Assembly: GCA_029215795.1 (NCBI GenBank)
Contig: JARDYH010000001.1
Location: 113,982,533-114,046,532, forward strand
DNA length: 64,000 bases
DNA from: Anniella stebbinsi
Lineage: Eukaryota; Chordata; Lepidosauria; Squamata; Anniellidae
Direction of reading: 5' to 3'
The position numbers and the translations under genes are program-made. Below are positions 34,384-44,769 of the stretch, piece after piece (the first letter of the stretch is position 1; each line of letters opens with the position of its first letter). A model generated the notes under the pieces. It worked only from the letters and a program-made list of their open reading frames with translations, was not told the DNA's origin and made no database searches.

Positions 34384-35786
34384 GTAAATCCTCACATAAA
34401 TTACAGTTTACATTTTGGGAAATGGCATTCTTCACAGAAATTATTTTCTCTCTGCTTATTTAAAAATATACAAATAATTACAACAAGTATTGAAGTTGTA
34501 GGCTACTTGTAAACTAGTTTTTCGGTAATCACTTTTCTCCAGTCTTCTAATAATCTTTATTTGGGATCTTGGGTTAATTGTTTAAACCCTATTCTGTATC
34601 AAAAGTTTGCTGTAAGGCCATGGTTGTAGAGTAGTTACTCATATATACAATCATCCTTTGAGCCGCTATAGCACAAAGATTGGGCACTGCGGTGCCATCA
34701 TAGTGGGAACTTGGACTAATAGTTGTTAGCTCTTTTTCTGTGCTAGTTTACCAGTAGCCATACGCACACCCAACATTGTGCTGCACAGCTTTGATACACA
34801 AGGCTTTTTTAGAAGTGGGTTGAGCTGGGTTGGTAAGCTAAAAAGCAGTTGATAAGTTAAAGGCTCTTTGTGAAGGAAACCTAGGACCACCATCACAACT
34901 TTTGATCTTCTATTTGGACACAGAACTAAACCAAGAATTTGCTTTAGTAAAGGACATGCTAGACCTGTTCAGTAGTAAATGGTGCATAATTCAATGGGCA
35001 ATGCCTCCTCATATGCCAGACTTATGATACCACTATAGCTGCAGTAGCCCAAACTTTTAATTGTACCATAGAGATTTAAGTCGTCTCATAGGATTGGATC
35101 CATGTCCACCAAATTATATTGACCAGTGATACTATAGTTTTCTGACAATTACTTCATTCCTTAATTATTTGCAATGAATTGAATTCAAAGAACCAGTCAA
35201 CTAGATCTGCATGGCTTTGGAAGTTTTAGATGTGTTTCTTGAACAACAGCTCCCAATTGTACATGACAAACCTCTCTTGAAACTGAGGGGGGATTTCAAA
35301 AGTAGTTCTGTGGTATGGCTTTGATTTGTGCACCCAGAAGGGAGGGGGGGAAAGCCAGTGGGTATGCTCAAGCCCTTGGCTACACCAAAAGTTGTTCTTT
35401 GAACTAAACATTGAATGCAGTTCCAAGCTAATTTAGATTGCCTTGCAAATAGGCCCAATGAAGGAATGCCCAAAATTCACATGGAGTTACTATTTTTCTG
35501 TATTGTTTATTATTCAGGAAGTTGAAAAGTGTGAAAGTATGCACATTATGAATTAAGTTCAATATAATCTCTAACTCTTATGATCTAGATTGTTTATGAA
35601 CTTCAAGTAAAAAGTGATTGTTTTATAGATATTAGCTGTAAAATAGTACCTTTTCAGATGATAAGTAATTTAGAAAAAATATTTTTTCTCAAAGTAATTC
35701 TCTGAAAGCATGTATTTTTCATGTATATTTCAAGGTTGTTACTTTGATCCTTTGGAAATTCATGTCTTATTCACTTGGTTTTATAG
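34384..35786. other. Intron sequence with no recognised element
   Basis: No repeat signature or exon seen. Open frames at 35201-35473 on the minus strand lack any family feature. Confidence 0.5.
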
Positions 35787-36002
35787 GCCATCAGCTTTGC
35801 AAGTTGAAATTCCAGAATTGGAACCTGGAGATGATGATGATGAGTGGATGAATCCCTTAACTGTCGACTTTCCGAATGGCAATGTAATTGAAATAGCATC
35901 AAAAGGAAAAAATATTGGAATCACCTGCCATATTAGTTTTAAATCCTCAAAGCCATTGTCTTTTTTAAAGAATTTGTTCTTTGTGGATGGAGAAAGAAAC
36001 AG
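35787..36002 (+). CDS. CFAP47: CFAP47 exon 8
   Basis: Acceptor cttggttttatag at 35786 and donor AACAG|gtatgc at 36003. 216 nt in phase 2-2, so skipping it would keep the frame. It contains an acidic stretch (ELEPGDDDDEWMNPLTVDFP) and then IGITCHISFKSSKPLSFLKN and LFFVDGERNR, beta strands of an Ig/ASH-like fold. The codon split at the start gives Arg. Confidence 0.95.
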
Positions 36003-36739
36003 GTATGCATACTAATGTTTTTCTAGGTGCTGAAGTAACTTAGAAGACCTCTAAACAATATGAACTAGCAGCAGGAAAATGTCTCTAAAATACTTCATTT
36101 GAAAATGATGTAATTAATTTATATCTTGGTGCCAAATCTCATCTACAACTATCTCATCTAAAAGCTTAAAGTGGTGTCTTGGCACTCTATAGAGAATTAT
36201 GTAGAATGTTTGACCCAATGCTGCCTCTAGGACTTTTGTGGCCCAGAGGCAAAGATACCCTCATTGGGTCCACTGAAGTAGCCTCATGATCCATACATGG
36301 GTGAAGAGGCAATGGATTTCCACTTTTTTCATTATGAGTTTTCCCTTTCCCACTCATCTGAAGAAGTAGGACTGAATGGGAGCAGAACAGGGAGGCTGTG
36401 TTTCCATTTTAAAAGCACATGCAGGCAGCTTAGGTCAAGCTCGATCCAGCACAGATGCAAGGGCAGGAGAAGGCCGGGAAGGTAGCAGAGAGGAGACAGA
36501 AAAGGCAAAGAGGCTGCAAGGAGTGGGTAATGCCTAGCACAGGAATCTTGGCTGCGCTTCGTCCTGGCTCAGCTCGTCTACCTGACCTGTTGGCCCTTGA
36601 GAGCTGCAGCTATTCTTTCTCTGCCTCCTTGCCACCAGGGGAAGAAGCCCTGCATGATGGTAGTGAAGACAGAAAAGGAGATCAGCAAGCAAGAAGCTGG
36701 CTGCTACTCCTCACCATTGCAATATTGAGGTCTCTTTCT

Positions 36740-36953
36740 GTCACTTGACATGGAGTGCTTTCTACCAACTTCGGTTGGTGGCCCAGCTGTGCCCCTATCT
36801 GGACAGGGATAACCTGGCTTCAGTTGTCTATGCTCTGGTAATCTCCAAGTTGGATTACTGCAATGCACTCTATTTGGGGCTGCCTTTGAAGACGGTTCAG
36901 AAGGTGCAGGTTGTGCAAGATGCAGCGGTCAGATTTATAACAGGAACCAGATA

Positions 36954-37000
<47 letters not shown>

Positions 37001-37695
37001 TTATTTCTTACCCGCCTCTCCGTTTGGATCGAGGCGGAGAACAACAATTTGATAAAATACATAAAACTGATTAAAACATGACACACATTTTTAAAACTGC
37101 ATTAAAACATCCTAAAAACATCCTAAAAACATTCTAACATTCAAACATATAAGACTGACTCTGGCCCGCTTGCATTGGCTGCCTGTATGTTTCCGAGCCC
37201 AATTCAAGGTGCTGGTTTTAATCTATAAAGCCTTACATGGCTTGTGACCACAATACCTGATGGAACGCCTCTCCCAACACGAACCTATTCATACACTACA
37301 CTCAACATTTAAGGTCCTCCTCTGGGTGCCTACTCCGAGGGAAGCTCGGAGGATGGCAACAAGGGAGAGGGCCTTTTTAGTGGTGGCCCCCCAATTATGG
37401 AACAATTTCCCTGACGAGGCTCCCCCTGGCGCCAATGAGGCTCCCCCTGGCGCCTGGTCAAGACTGTTCTCTTCTCCCAGACATTTAACAGCGTATGCTG
37501 AGTTTCTTTTTTCTTTTTCTTTTGACCTAGAAAAGTTGTTTTAAATGGATATTGTATTTGTAATCTGTTTTTATGCTTTTTATGCTTTTTAAATTTTGTA
37601 TATCGGTTTTTAATGTTCAGTGTTTTTAATCTTTGTAAACTGCCCAGAGAGCTTCGGCTATGGGGTGGTATATTAATAATAATAATAATAATAAT
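36740..37695 (+). mobile_element. CR1/L2-type LINE, 5'-truncated, split by a second repeat
   Basis: The + strand shows [40 protein letters not shown] and DAAVRFITG, is interrupted at 36950-37148, then resumes with [40 protein letters not shown] and PQLWNNFP. The 3' tail is gtaaactgcccagagagctt, then cggctatggggtggtat and an (ATA)n run. Same family as the minus-strand copy at 13300-14654. A direct duplication of gaggctccccctggcgcc lies at 37417-37455. Confidence 0.88.
36950..37148 (-). mobile_element. LINE tail inserted inside the LINE at 36740
   Basis: An (AAT)n run at 36957-37000, then ttacccgcctctccgtttgg and atcgaggcggagaacaacaa with an AT-rich downstream stretch: the 'cctcgatccaaacggagagg' tail seen at 5800 and 5930, here reversed. 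It lies between FITG and LTLARLHW of the host LINE. Confidence 0.82.
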
Positions 37696-37699
37696 AGGG

Positions 37700-39225
37700 C
37701 GTGAGGCAATGGTCCATAGGCCTGTCTGTGACATTAGGTGAAACTCTTCATTGAAGCAACCTTTGTTGTTGAGATATTCTGTAATTGATTGAGTGGGCAA
37801 TGTGACCTAGTATTAACGAAACAGTAAATATTACAGTAGGCCTTGATATTGAAGTGCTTGTGTGTGCAGGAGTTCAACACATAAAAAGAACTCCGTGGGA
37901 GGAATCCTTCATTCACTTAGTGACAATAACAGGCCTTTGCCCTGCATCTTTGGCTTTGAAGCAAAAAGGCAGGTGTTGCTTGCTTAAGACCTCAACAGAG
38001 CATTGAATTGGATAACTACTATGAAAAACCTTTCCAGTAAAGGCTGCCAATATCAAAAAGTAAAAATGGGACATAATTCTTGACAAAAGAAATTTTTGTC
38101 TTTGGTTCATTTAAAACTGTCAACTGTAATTGCTTGTTATTTAGGTTCTGCACTTCCTCCAAGGAATTCAGGATAGCGCACAACAGGTTTGTGACTAGAT
38201 TAGGTTGAGAGGGTGCTTCCAGATGAGGCTTTTATGATGCCATTGCCCTGCCTCATTCATGGAATTTTTTAGGGGGTTCAGATGGTGACATCTTCCACTT
38301 GTAGCCCTCTCGTGTCTTCCCACCACTTCTTCCATTTTCCTCCTTACTGCAGAAAGTCTGTTAAGGAATAAAAGATGGAATTGCATCACAGTGCCTTCTG
38401 ATTGGCAGTGCTAGGAGCCCTTGGTCTGGAAGCAGCCTTAGTGATTTAAGCAAGGCTACTGAGTACACCTCACGGTTGAGTGGTAGTTTTTAACCCAGAG
38501 CTCTCTGATCCAAGGCTGACACTCTATTCACTACACCACATTGGCACTCGTTCTGTCTTTCTCATCTAAATGTTCTGAGTGATTTAAAATTGTGAATCTT
38601 TGTATTGGTGTTGTAAATGGCAAATACTTTTCTAACTTGGAAAAAATAAAATAATAGATTACAAGCTATGCCCTATGTTGCAAGTTCTGCTGAATTCACG
38701 TCGTTTCAAAATAGGCTTTGTATATTCATGATCCATAATTATAGTAAAATAATTATATTCCACCCTTCCCTCTTTTTAACATGCTCAAATGGCATACAAA
38801 ATGGATAAACAGTTCTAGAAAAAAATAAAAACACTTCCTGTGAAATAATGTCAGGCAGCAGAATAATAAAAACCACGAGCAATTATTCCGCAAATGTCCT
38901 CTAGAGATGTTATCATAACTCATGGTCTTAAAGGTTTAAAAAGAAACAAAAATGACTATGAAGGCATAAATGCCTAAAGGCCTAAAAGAGCTGGTGATAC
39001 CATTGCTTTGGAGTGTATCTGTCTTTTAAGCAAGTAAAAAGTTTAATGTATCAATCAAGTGATACCTTGTGGATGCAAAAGCTCTGTACATTTGCAGCAC
39101 CCCTCCTTTGGATCTTCCTTCGTTTAGTTGTTTTTTTGTGTGCGTTGAAGACACAAAATGGTGTCCCTTCGTGTGCTCATTGTGCCCCTTCTGCAAAAAT
39201 GAATTGAAGTGTTTCTATGTAGGCA
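37700..39225. other. Intron sequence with no recognised element
   Basis: Mostly unique AT-rich sequence. A low-quality SINE-like stretch (gagtacacctcacggttgag at about 38460, 'actacaccacattggcactc' near 38530) was not assignable. Confidence 0.4.
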
Positions 39226-39239
39226 TTTTGGTGTATGCA

Positions 39240-39645
39240 TTAGTATGGCCTGGTTTGCACATAAAACGAAGTGATGGTGTGGTTGTAATCTGGCTTGTTG
39301 CCCATCCTGCAAACGAACCATGATTTGTTAACCAGTTACCAACCATAAATAGAAGCCAAGGTTTGTTGGCTTAGGAGATCTGGTTTGTTTAAACCATGGC
39401 GTGTCATTTGTGATGTCCGTACCTAGTACTGTGGTTTATTACTGGCTTGTTTACACCACTGTCTGCCCTGCAAATAAAAGCAATCTAAAGATTGGCAACA
39501 TGGGCAGGAGAGAAACGAACCTGGAACAAGGAAATCAGGCTTCTGTTCATTTGCCTGTCTGCAGGACAATTCATGACTAAAGCAAGAAATCATGGTTAAC
39601 AGAAACCATGGCTTGGCATTATCTGTGAACTCACCCGCAGCATTG
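39240..39645. repeat. Probable fold-back MITE (accatgg/ggtttgtt motifs)
   Basis: Repeated complementary short blocks: aaacgaaccatgatttgtta, gtttaaaccatggcgtgtca, agaaaccatggcttggcatt. The ends gtttgcacataaaacg and tatctgtgaactcaccc are not clear inverted matches. Confidence 0.45.
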
Positions 39646-39753
39646 AGTTTGGTGCCTGAGTTGTGTAGAAATTGAGAATGTTAATTGGAAAGTACCCCCT
39701 ATTGGCTGGAAAATACTATATTGCAATTCCAATGGAAATTGTTGTATTTTTAG

Positions 39754-39854
39754 ATTCCCACTTCAGGTGTCTGCAACAGCAGAGAATTGCATCCTTACTG
39801 TGTATCCCTATTTGGCATGCCACCTTACTGACCAACAAATTGTCCTGAGAAGTG
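39754..39854 (+). CDS. CFAP47: CFAP47 exon 9
   Basis: Acceptor ttgtatttttag at 39753 and donor AGTG|gtgagc at 39855. 101 nt: one base completes Arg, 33 codons follow, and one base is left. FPLQVSATAENCILTVYPYL completes the beta-sandwich begun in exon 8; ACHLTDQQIVLRS starts a linker. 'FPL.V...A.NC.LT..P' is the typical terminal strand in this family. Confidence 0.94.
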
Positions 39855-39904
39855 GTGAGCAGAGAATTTTTTATCTATTTATATGCTGCTCTGACTGTAG
39901 TTTT

Positions 39905-39990
39905 ACTTTAAAGCAGGGGTGGGCAATTTGTGACCCCCCGGATGTTTTGGTGTACAACTCCCATCATTCTTCAGTACTGGCTACGAGGGC
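39905..39990 (+). repeat. Interspersed repeat fragment (gtacaactcccatcat type)
   Basis: caggggtgggcaatttgtga, then cccggatgttttggtgtaca and actcccatcattcttcag. Same type as 32560-32645. Confidence 0.6.
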
Positions 39991-40551
39991 TAGGGCGATA
40001 TAGACCAAAAAATCTGGATGGCCGCTGGTTGTCTTACCTTAATTTAAGGGATAGCTCATGACACATATTCTCATAGTCTCACTTCAACAGTCTAAAAGTG
40101 CATATGAAGAAAAATAAAGACCCGAGTTGGGGGAGGGACTGAGAGAGAGAGGAGAAGCAATGGGATGAAATAAAGTAAAAAAAAAGACTGAATAAGTTTA
40201 CACTATTAATAACTATAATAATTGGGTAGTCAAAGACATTATCCAAAGATGTTGAGATCTACTTCAGAGATGTTAACGGTAAGGATTAATGGATTGTCTG
40301 TTGAATTGTTTTAGATGAATCTTGATGTACCTTATAACTTTAAAGTGATTTGCTACTAATTATAGTCAAGCCCTTCAGCATTAGTATTTAATGCATTGTT
40401 GCCCTGTACTTTAAAAAAGTCCACACTTTAATTTGTATATAGGATGTAGTTAGCAGGGGGAAATACAATTTTTTTTTTATATTTATTCATTGAAGGTAGT
40501 AATGTAAAACCTGTATGATGTCTTTGATTCATGTTTTCATCAAATGTATAG

Positions 40552-40683
40552 ATACTGCTGAGATAATTTACAGCACTGGAGAAACTTTGCAGAATTCATG
40601 CTACATTCCAGGAACATGTTCACAAACTTCTTCCAGTACTTTTGACACAATTACCAGCTCTGCCTATGACAGTTCTCTTGCAG
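40552..40683 (+). CDS. CFAP47: CFAP47 exon 10 (Ser/Thr-rich linker)
   Basis: Acceptor aaatgtatag at 40551 and donor GCAG|gtataa at 40684. 132 nt in phase 1-1. It encodes a low-complexity linker rich in Ser and Thr (CSQTSSSTFDTITSSAYDSS) with no recognisable fold. The acceptor has a weaker pyrimidine tract (ttgattcatgttttcatc). Its symmetry and disordered content make it a candidate for optional splicing. The call rests on perfect phase agreement with exons 9 and 11. Confidence 0.88.
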
Positions 40684-41065
40684 GTATAATGCACAAAGGT
40701 TCTCTACACTGAGGACTAGAAATGTTTGTTAAAGGCAATTGAGATTTTCAGGAGCTATCTGAAGGTACTCGATTCTGTGTTGGTTTCTGCAGAAAGATCA
40801 TAGCTGTGTTTTCAGAGGTCTATGAGTATAATGGATATATCTGTATATTAGTTCATAGACAAGCTTTCAAAACAGAGATTACATTCTTGGGAAACAATAT
40901 CAGGCTTCAATAGATGCTGTTGCTGAGGAAGAGAGTATTAGCTAGATACCTTTCATATGGCCAGTTGGATTTTGTTATTAATTATTGTTCAAAAATATTG
41001 TTTCCTGCTACTCTTTGGTATGAGGCAGCTGTGTTTCTTACAAAAAAATGAAAGAAAAAGAAATG

Positions 41066-41415
41066 ACCTACCATGGACTCTGAATCCTTGTCCTTATGGG
41101 GCAAGGATCCTGACTTAGCAGATCAGGTAGAGGGCTTGGACACAGATGAGATTCTGTCTCTTAAGGACATAGTTTGCCAGGAAGGCCCCCAGGGATGCAG
41201 CTGGTGCACCAATCTTAATTGTGCAAAGCCACAGCTGAGGGCTGAAAATCCTGATCTAAGGCTGAGCCCAAGAGCACCCCCAAATTGTGAACCTGATTTT
41301 TCAGAGGCAGTGCAAGCCCTTCTAACGCTGGTTGAATATGCAAGTTGATGAGAAGAACCTCTGTTTTGTCCAGATTTAGTTTCAGGTTTTTTTCAGCCAC
41401 ATTTGAAGGGGATTA
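41066..41415 (-). mobile_element. CR1/L2-type LINE RT fragment, minus strand
   Basis: The minus-strand frame 41400-41215 reads MAEKNLKLNLDKTEVLLINL, then ALPLKNQVHNLGVLLGSALD, the segment after the YADD box in this LINE class. It is flanked by diverged sequence on both sides. Confidence 0.75.
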
Positions 41416-41885
41416 GACACGATCAACACGATAATTAGCTGGAATCTCCAAGTTCAAAAGTATGCCACTGAATGCCAGTTTCTGAGTGGCAAACTTGAGA
41501 GAGGGCTTGTTACTATTAAAAACAGGATACTGGACTATATGGGCCCTTAATCTTATTCATCTTAGTCTTTCTGGTGTCCTTGTGACACATACCATGGCTA
41601 TTTATATATGCCACCATTTGGATCCTTCTGGAGTAAAAGGTGGGGTAGAAATTAATATATTAATAGAGAAACACTTGTGAGAAAGTGATGATTTATTTAC
41701 TGAAATAAAGATATTTTTTGATCCATTCGATCGCATTATACATTTTTGTTTCCAGTAAATGTGTTTCATAGTATCAATTTTATGTTGAGGGTTTAACACA
41801 TCAGTGATTGTGTGATTGCATTGGATAAATGCTTTTACATTCATAATCAGCTAGTCTAATTTATCAAGTTCCTGTCTGAAGCTTT

Positions 41886-41900
41886 TTTTTTTTTTTTTAG
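41886..41900. repeat. Poly-T run
   Basis: An uninterrupted run of about 17 t; possibly the reverse of a retroposon poly-A tail, but no associated body was found. Confidence 0.7.
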
Positions 41901-42104
41901 TTTGGTCTGATAGCTAATGATTTCTCCATGCTATAGATGAGAGAAACTACTGATTAGTAGGCCAGTCATCACAGTCTATGGACATACCTGAAATGCTTGG
42001 TTTCCTTTCCAGCAAAAATTGAATGTAAAAGAAAATAAGTACTTTGCTTATTTGTTTGGTGAAAGGTGGTATAATTACAACTAACTTCAATTATTTTTGT
42101 GCAG

Positions 42105-42324
42105 AATTAGAAAAGATGCTTGAAAATGAAAGGATAAAGAAGACTGATTCTATCAGCCAAAGTGGATGGGTTAAGTGCACATTTGAGCGATCAGTTTTTC
42201 CTATTGAAGGCACAGAAGAATATGCGTTTTTCCAGAAAGTTATTACAGCAGTTCAGAACTGGTTTACTCTCTATGGTTGGTCTAAAGGACCAAATCCCAT
42301 TTCCATTCCACATTCTTTAAGACG
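42105..42324 (+). CDS. CFAP47: CFAP47 exon 11
   Basis: Acceptor aattatttttgtgcag at 42104 and donor AGACG|gtacta at 42325. 220 nt: two bases complete Glu, 72 codons follow, and two bases are left. It begins with a charged helix (LEKMLENERIKKTDSISQSG) and continues with YAFFQKVITAVQNWFTLYGW and SKGPNPISIPHSLRR. This helical segment lies between the ASH repeats and the CH domain. The donor (gtacta) is a weak match to consensus. Confidence 0.92.
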
Positions 42325-42609
42325 GTACTAGCTGTTTGTTTTCTCAGACTACTTAGTTTTCCTAAAAAATATGAATGCTTTCTTAATTTGATTAGTATGA
42401 GATTCAGCATTGGAGGAACAAGCCACGATATAAAACTATAGCTTTAAACAAAATTTAAAAGGCCTACTTAATAAGGGACGCACAACTGAAGGGAGACGCA
42501 GTTTTATGCATGCCTTCATTTGGCGATGGGCAGAGTTCCTATTTACCAAGTCTCTTTATAATCAGAAGTGTATAATACATGCTTAACCCCCACTAGTTAT
42601 ACTGACTGA

Positions 42610-42855
42610 AAGACTCTCAATGGGAATTAAGGCTATCAATGGCTAGTAGTCATGATGGCAATATACAATTTCAGTATCAGAGGGAGTATGTCTCTTTATG
42701 CCTGTTACTTAGAAACACGAGAGGGATGCTGCTGCTGCACACATGTCCTGCTTGTGGACTTCCTATAAGCAGCTGGTTGGCCACTTTGTGTACAAATTGC
42801 TGGACTAGATAGGCCGTTGGTCTGTTTCAGCATGACTGTTCTTCTGTTCTTAAAT
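42610..42855 (-). repeat. Interspersed repeat, family E, copy 3
   Basis: On minus: agaacagaagaacagtcatg, then gaccaacggcctatctagtc and cagcaatttgtacacaaagt. The + strand ends include gctatcaatggctagtagtc. The longest of the three copies in the window. Confidence 0.75.
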
Positions 42856-43914
42856 TACTGAGATCAGTAAACCAATCCTTTAATTTTGTTTTCACAAACT
42901 GTATGTTTCCCTTGAGATTACTTTCATGAATAATCTGGTTCCCAGTTATTAAAACAATATAGAAGCTGGATATCTCCATATCTCCTTTTTTATTTGATCT
43001 ATGGGTCTATTTAAATATTTAGTCCCAAATAGTCTTCTCTTGTTGTAAGCTTTTCACAAAAAAGCATGGTGTTGATGGGGTTAGGCACCTTCATACAAGC
43101 ACCCACTTTTCAGTAAAATCTGAGATGGAACTCTCAGGAGGACTTTACTGTATCAACAATTCTTGTTAGGAAAGGTTCCGTGTATGACTAGGATGCAATG
43201 GGAAGCAATGTCTTTTTTCCTTGCCTTTGCTCTCTGTTAGCTATAAATGTGGAAAGGCTGTATTTTGTATGTTTGTGTTAAACTTCTTGATATATAGCCT
43301 AACAGGCAATCTCTGAAATAGAATAAAATATTTTCAGTAACATTAGAAAAACAGTAAATGTGAAACATGGGCCCTCTCTGTGCATGGAGTATGTCCAGTT
43401 CCACTAGGCAGTCTGCCACTACTTATATCTTGGCGAATTAATGCTATGAAAGGCAGTGATTTTTGAATAAAGACCTGACAGATTTTATTCACCAAACAGA
43501 AAAGATGGCTGAAAGTATTCATGTACCTTATATATCTGTTATGAACTGTTATTAATTTGAGCGCTTTCATTATGAATAACCTCTTATTAAGACCTTGGGA
43601 AGTAATGGGTCCTGATAGCTGACAGAAGAAAATGTTATGCATGAACTGAATACAATATGGCCTAGATGCTGCATATGCCATACAATCGCTACTCTACTTT
43701 CCTACCTGAACAGAGACCGATAGTAGTGGTTTTCAAGCTGTCCTATAGACTAAAACTAGTTTTACCAATAAATCTGATATAAAAGAGTGCACTATAATAT
43801 TGTTGTCCAAATAATATAGCCTAGAAAAAGGATGAGAATGGGAAGGAACTTAATTCTTGTGAAATAGGCTCCCTTGTTGATGGATTTATTACCAGATACC
43901 TGCCAAAAGAGTTT

Positions 43915-43990
43915 AAGGCTGCAATCCTATACATACTTATCTGGGAGTAAGTCCCACTCAACTTGGTGGTGCTTATTTAACTGCCCATAG
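43915..43990 (+). repeat. Family D repeat, partial
   Basis: aaggctgcaatcctatacat, then ttatctgggagtaagtccca. It lies immediately before the complete palindrome at 44009. Confidence 0.7.
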
Positions 43991-44008
43991 AAGGGAAAAA
44001 TAAATAAG

Positions 44009-44140
44009 GATGCAATCCTATGCATGTTTAGATAGAAAAACTCCTACAACTCCCAGGTTTCCCCAGCCAGTCATGCTAGCTGAGGAATGCTGGGAGTAGT
44101 AGGATTTTTTTTCTGTCTAAACATGCATAGGATTGCACCC
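44009..44140. mobile_element. Near-perfect fold-back MITE (132 bp)
   Basis: ggatgcaatcctatgcatgt, then ttagatagaaaaactcctac and aactcccagg on the left; tgctgggagtagtaggattt, ctgtctaaacatgcatag and gattgcaccc on the right. The two halves are almost complete reverse complements around tcatgctagctgagg. Confidence 0.82.
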
Positions 44141-44254
44141 TAACACAACATTGATGGGTTTCAATCGATAGTCTGTTGGTTTTGAGTTTAGCGTAGAGCG
44201 TTTATATGAATATTATGGGCCTTACGCAGAGCTCCATGTATGCACTAGTGTCTC

Positions 44255-44440
44255 CAGATTACACCCAAAAGAACAAAGAGTCTTGTGACACCTTAAAGAC
44301 CAATACATTTATTTTAGCATACTGTTTCATGGACTTATGCCAAAATTAGATTGTCCATCTTTAAGGTGCCACAAGACTCTGTGTTATTTTTGCTGCAATA
44401 AACTAACATGGCTACCCCTGGGAGTAGATAAGCTCTCGGA
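44255..44440. repeat. Interspersed fold-back repeat, family F, copy 1
   Basis: aagagtcttgtgacacctta...aaggtgccacaagactctgt, outer end aaactaacatggctacccct. The same family with the same arms is at 61975-62230. Confidence 0.75.
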
Positions 44441-44562
44441 TCACTCTAATGGGGCATATGCATTTTCTAATTCGTTCTCCAGTAAGAGGGCCATCACATT
44501 AATGTGTTTAATATTAGCTTGCTTTTAATAATGAAACAGAGTAATTTTTATCTCCTACCCAG

Positions 44563-44769
44563 TGATGTCTGTAAAATTCAAATGACTTCATCTGATGAAA
44601 AGCTTAAATTAAATCTTGGTAAAGATATCAAGACCATTTATGACATGCTGCTCCATTTGTGTGGGCAGTTACTGCCTGGAATTAGTTCAAGCCAATCTTT
44701 GCCATTTGATCCTATTGACCGTGTGGTGCAACTCCACTGGCAACATGCTACAATGATCACTTTTCTCAA
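44563..44769 (+). CDS. CFAP47: CFAP47 exon 12
   Basis: Acceptor tatctcctacccag at 44562 and donor CTCAA|gtaagt at 44770. 207 nt in phase 2-2. It encodes an alpha-helical segment (KDIKTIYDMLLHLCGQLLPG, then VVQLHWQHATMITFLK) and continues into exon 13 across a split Lys codon. No known enzymatic motif. Confidence 0.94.
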
